Source: Deltaproteobacteria bacterium
GTDB taxonomy: Bacteria > Desulfobacterota > Desulfobacteria > Desulfobacterales > JAFDCJ01
Assembly: GCA_019310665.1 (NCBI GenBank)
Contig: JAFDDW010000146.1
Coordinates: 1-5,890, forward strand
DNA length: 5,890 bases
Reading direction: 5' to 3'
The position numbers and the translations under genes were made by a program. Shown one piece after another: positions 5,814 to 5,890 of this stretch; position 1 is the stretch's first letter; each line of letters starts with the position of its first letter. The notes below the pieces were generated by a model. It was not told the origin of the DNA, ran no database searches, and saw nothing but the letters and a program-made list of their open reading frames with translations.

Positions 5814-5890
5814 CTCGGGAACTCAGCGAGTGTATTTCCCTGATCCTTTGCTATGTCAACTGTGATAACACCGATCTCGCAACCACCATC
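5810..5890 (-). other. Possible C-terminal end of an unidentified gene at the right edge
   Basis: On the minus strand one frame is open from the window edge for 26 codons (ending VDIAKDQGNTLAEFPS) to a TAA at 5812-5810. The stop falls inside the outer end of the inverted-repeat arm. The other two minus frames close early. The stretch is more GC-balanced than the repeat beside it, which hints at coding sequence, but a plus-strand frame is also open here, and I recognise no family. It may be the tail of a gene upstream of etfB, or nothing. Confidence 0.2.

Overview
The window looks like chromosomal DNA of an anaerobic deltaproteobacterium-type organism (Desulfobacterota, Desulfobacterales-like). 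This is inferred from the paired electron-transfer flavoprotein genes, the SLC12-like permease remnant, the wording of the M24 peptidase N-terminus, and the iterated GGTTCAA-type and AAATCCCAAATT-type spacer repeats. No rRNA, tRNA, CRISPR array, transposase or phage gene is visible.

Layout, left to right. (1) 1-153, minus: the first 51 codons of an M24 (Xaa-Pro aminopeptidase/creatinase-like) peptidase that runs off the left edge. (2) 154-486: divergent intergenic region with a small perfect palindrome and a possible promoter. (3) 487-1920, plus: an intact 477-residue MATE-family efflux transporter. (4) 1921-2111: convergent spacer with only weak hairpins. (5) 2112-3109, minus: an SLC12/amino-acid-permease-type transporter that appears broken. 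Its N-terminal five to six membrane segments are joined out of frame to a piece of its C-terminal cytoplasmic domain, so several hundred bases seem to be missing. (6) 3106-3345, minus: a 79-residue ribbon-helix-helix protein of antitoxin type whose stop codon overlaps the permease start; no toxin gene is next to it. (7) 3356-4366, minus: electron-transfer flavoprotein alpha subunit. (8) 4367-4730: a repeat-rich spacer of tandem octamers and inverted and direct repeats. (9) 4731-5549, minus: electron-transfer flavoprotein beta subunit. (10) 5550-5890: AT-rich spacer holding a roughly 216-bp element with imperfect inverted arms, then a few dozen bases that might be the end of another gene.

The functional core is the etfB-etfA pair, which makes the FAD-binding heterodimer that passes electrons between acyl-CoA dehydrogenases (or related flavoenzymes) and the quinone or ferredoxin pool. 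The two genes are normally nearly adjacent; here 364 bp of repeats separate them. The RHH and permease genes follow etfA on the same strand at very short spacing and could be read from the same transcript. The MATE and M24 genes are divergent and show no evident link to the ETF cluster.

I see no convincing undescribed system. The points most worth checking are the deleted permease, the orphan antitoxin-like gene fused by overlap to it, and the repeats that invade the etfB-etfA spacer and reach the etfA start.
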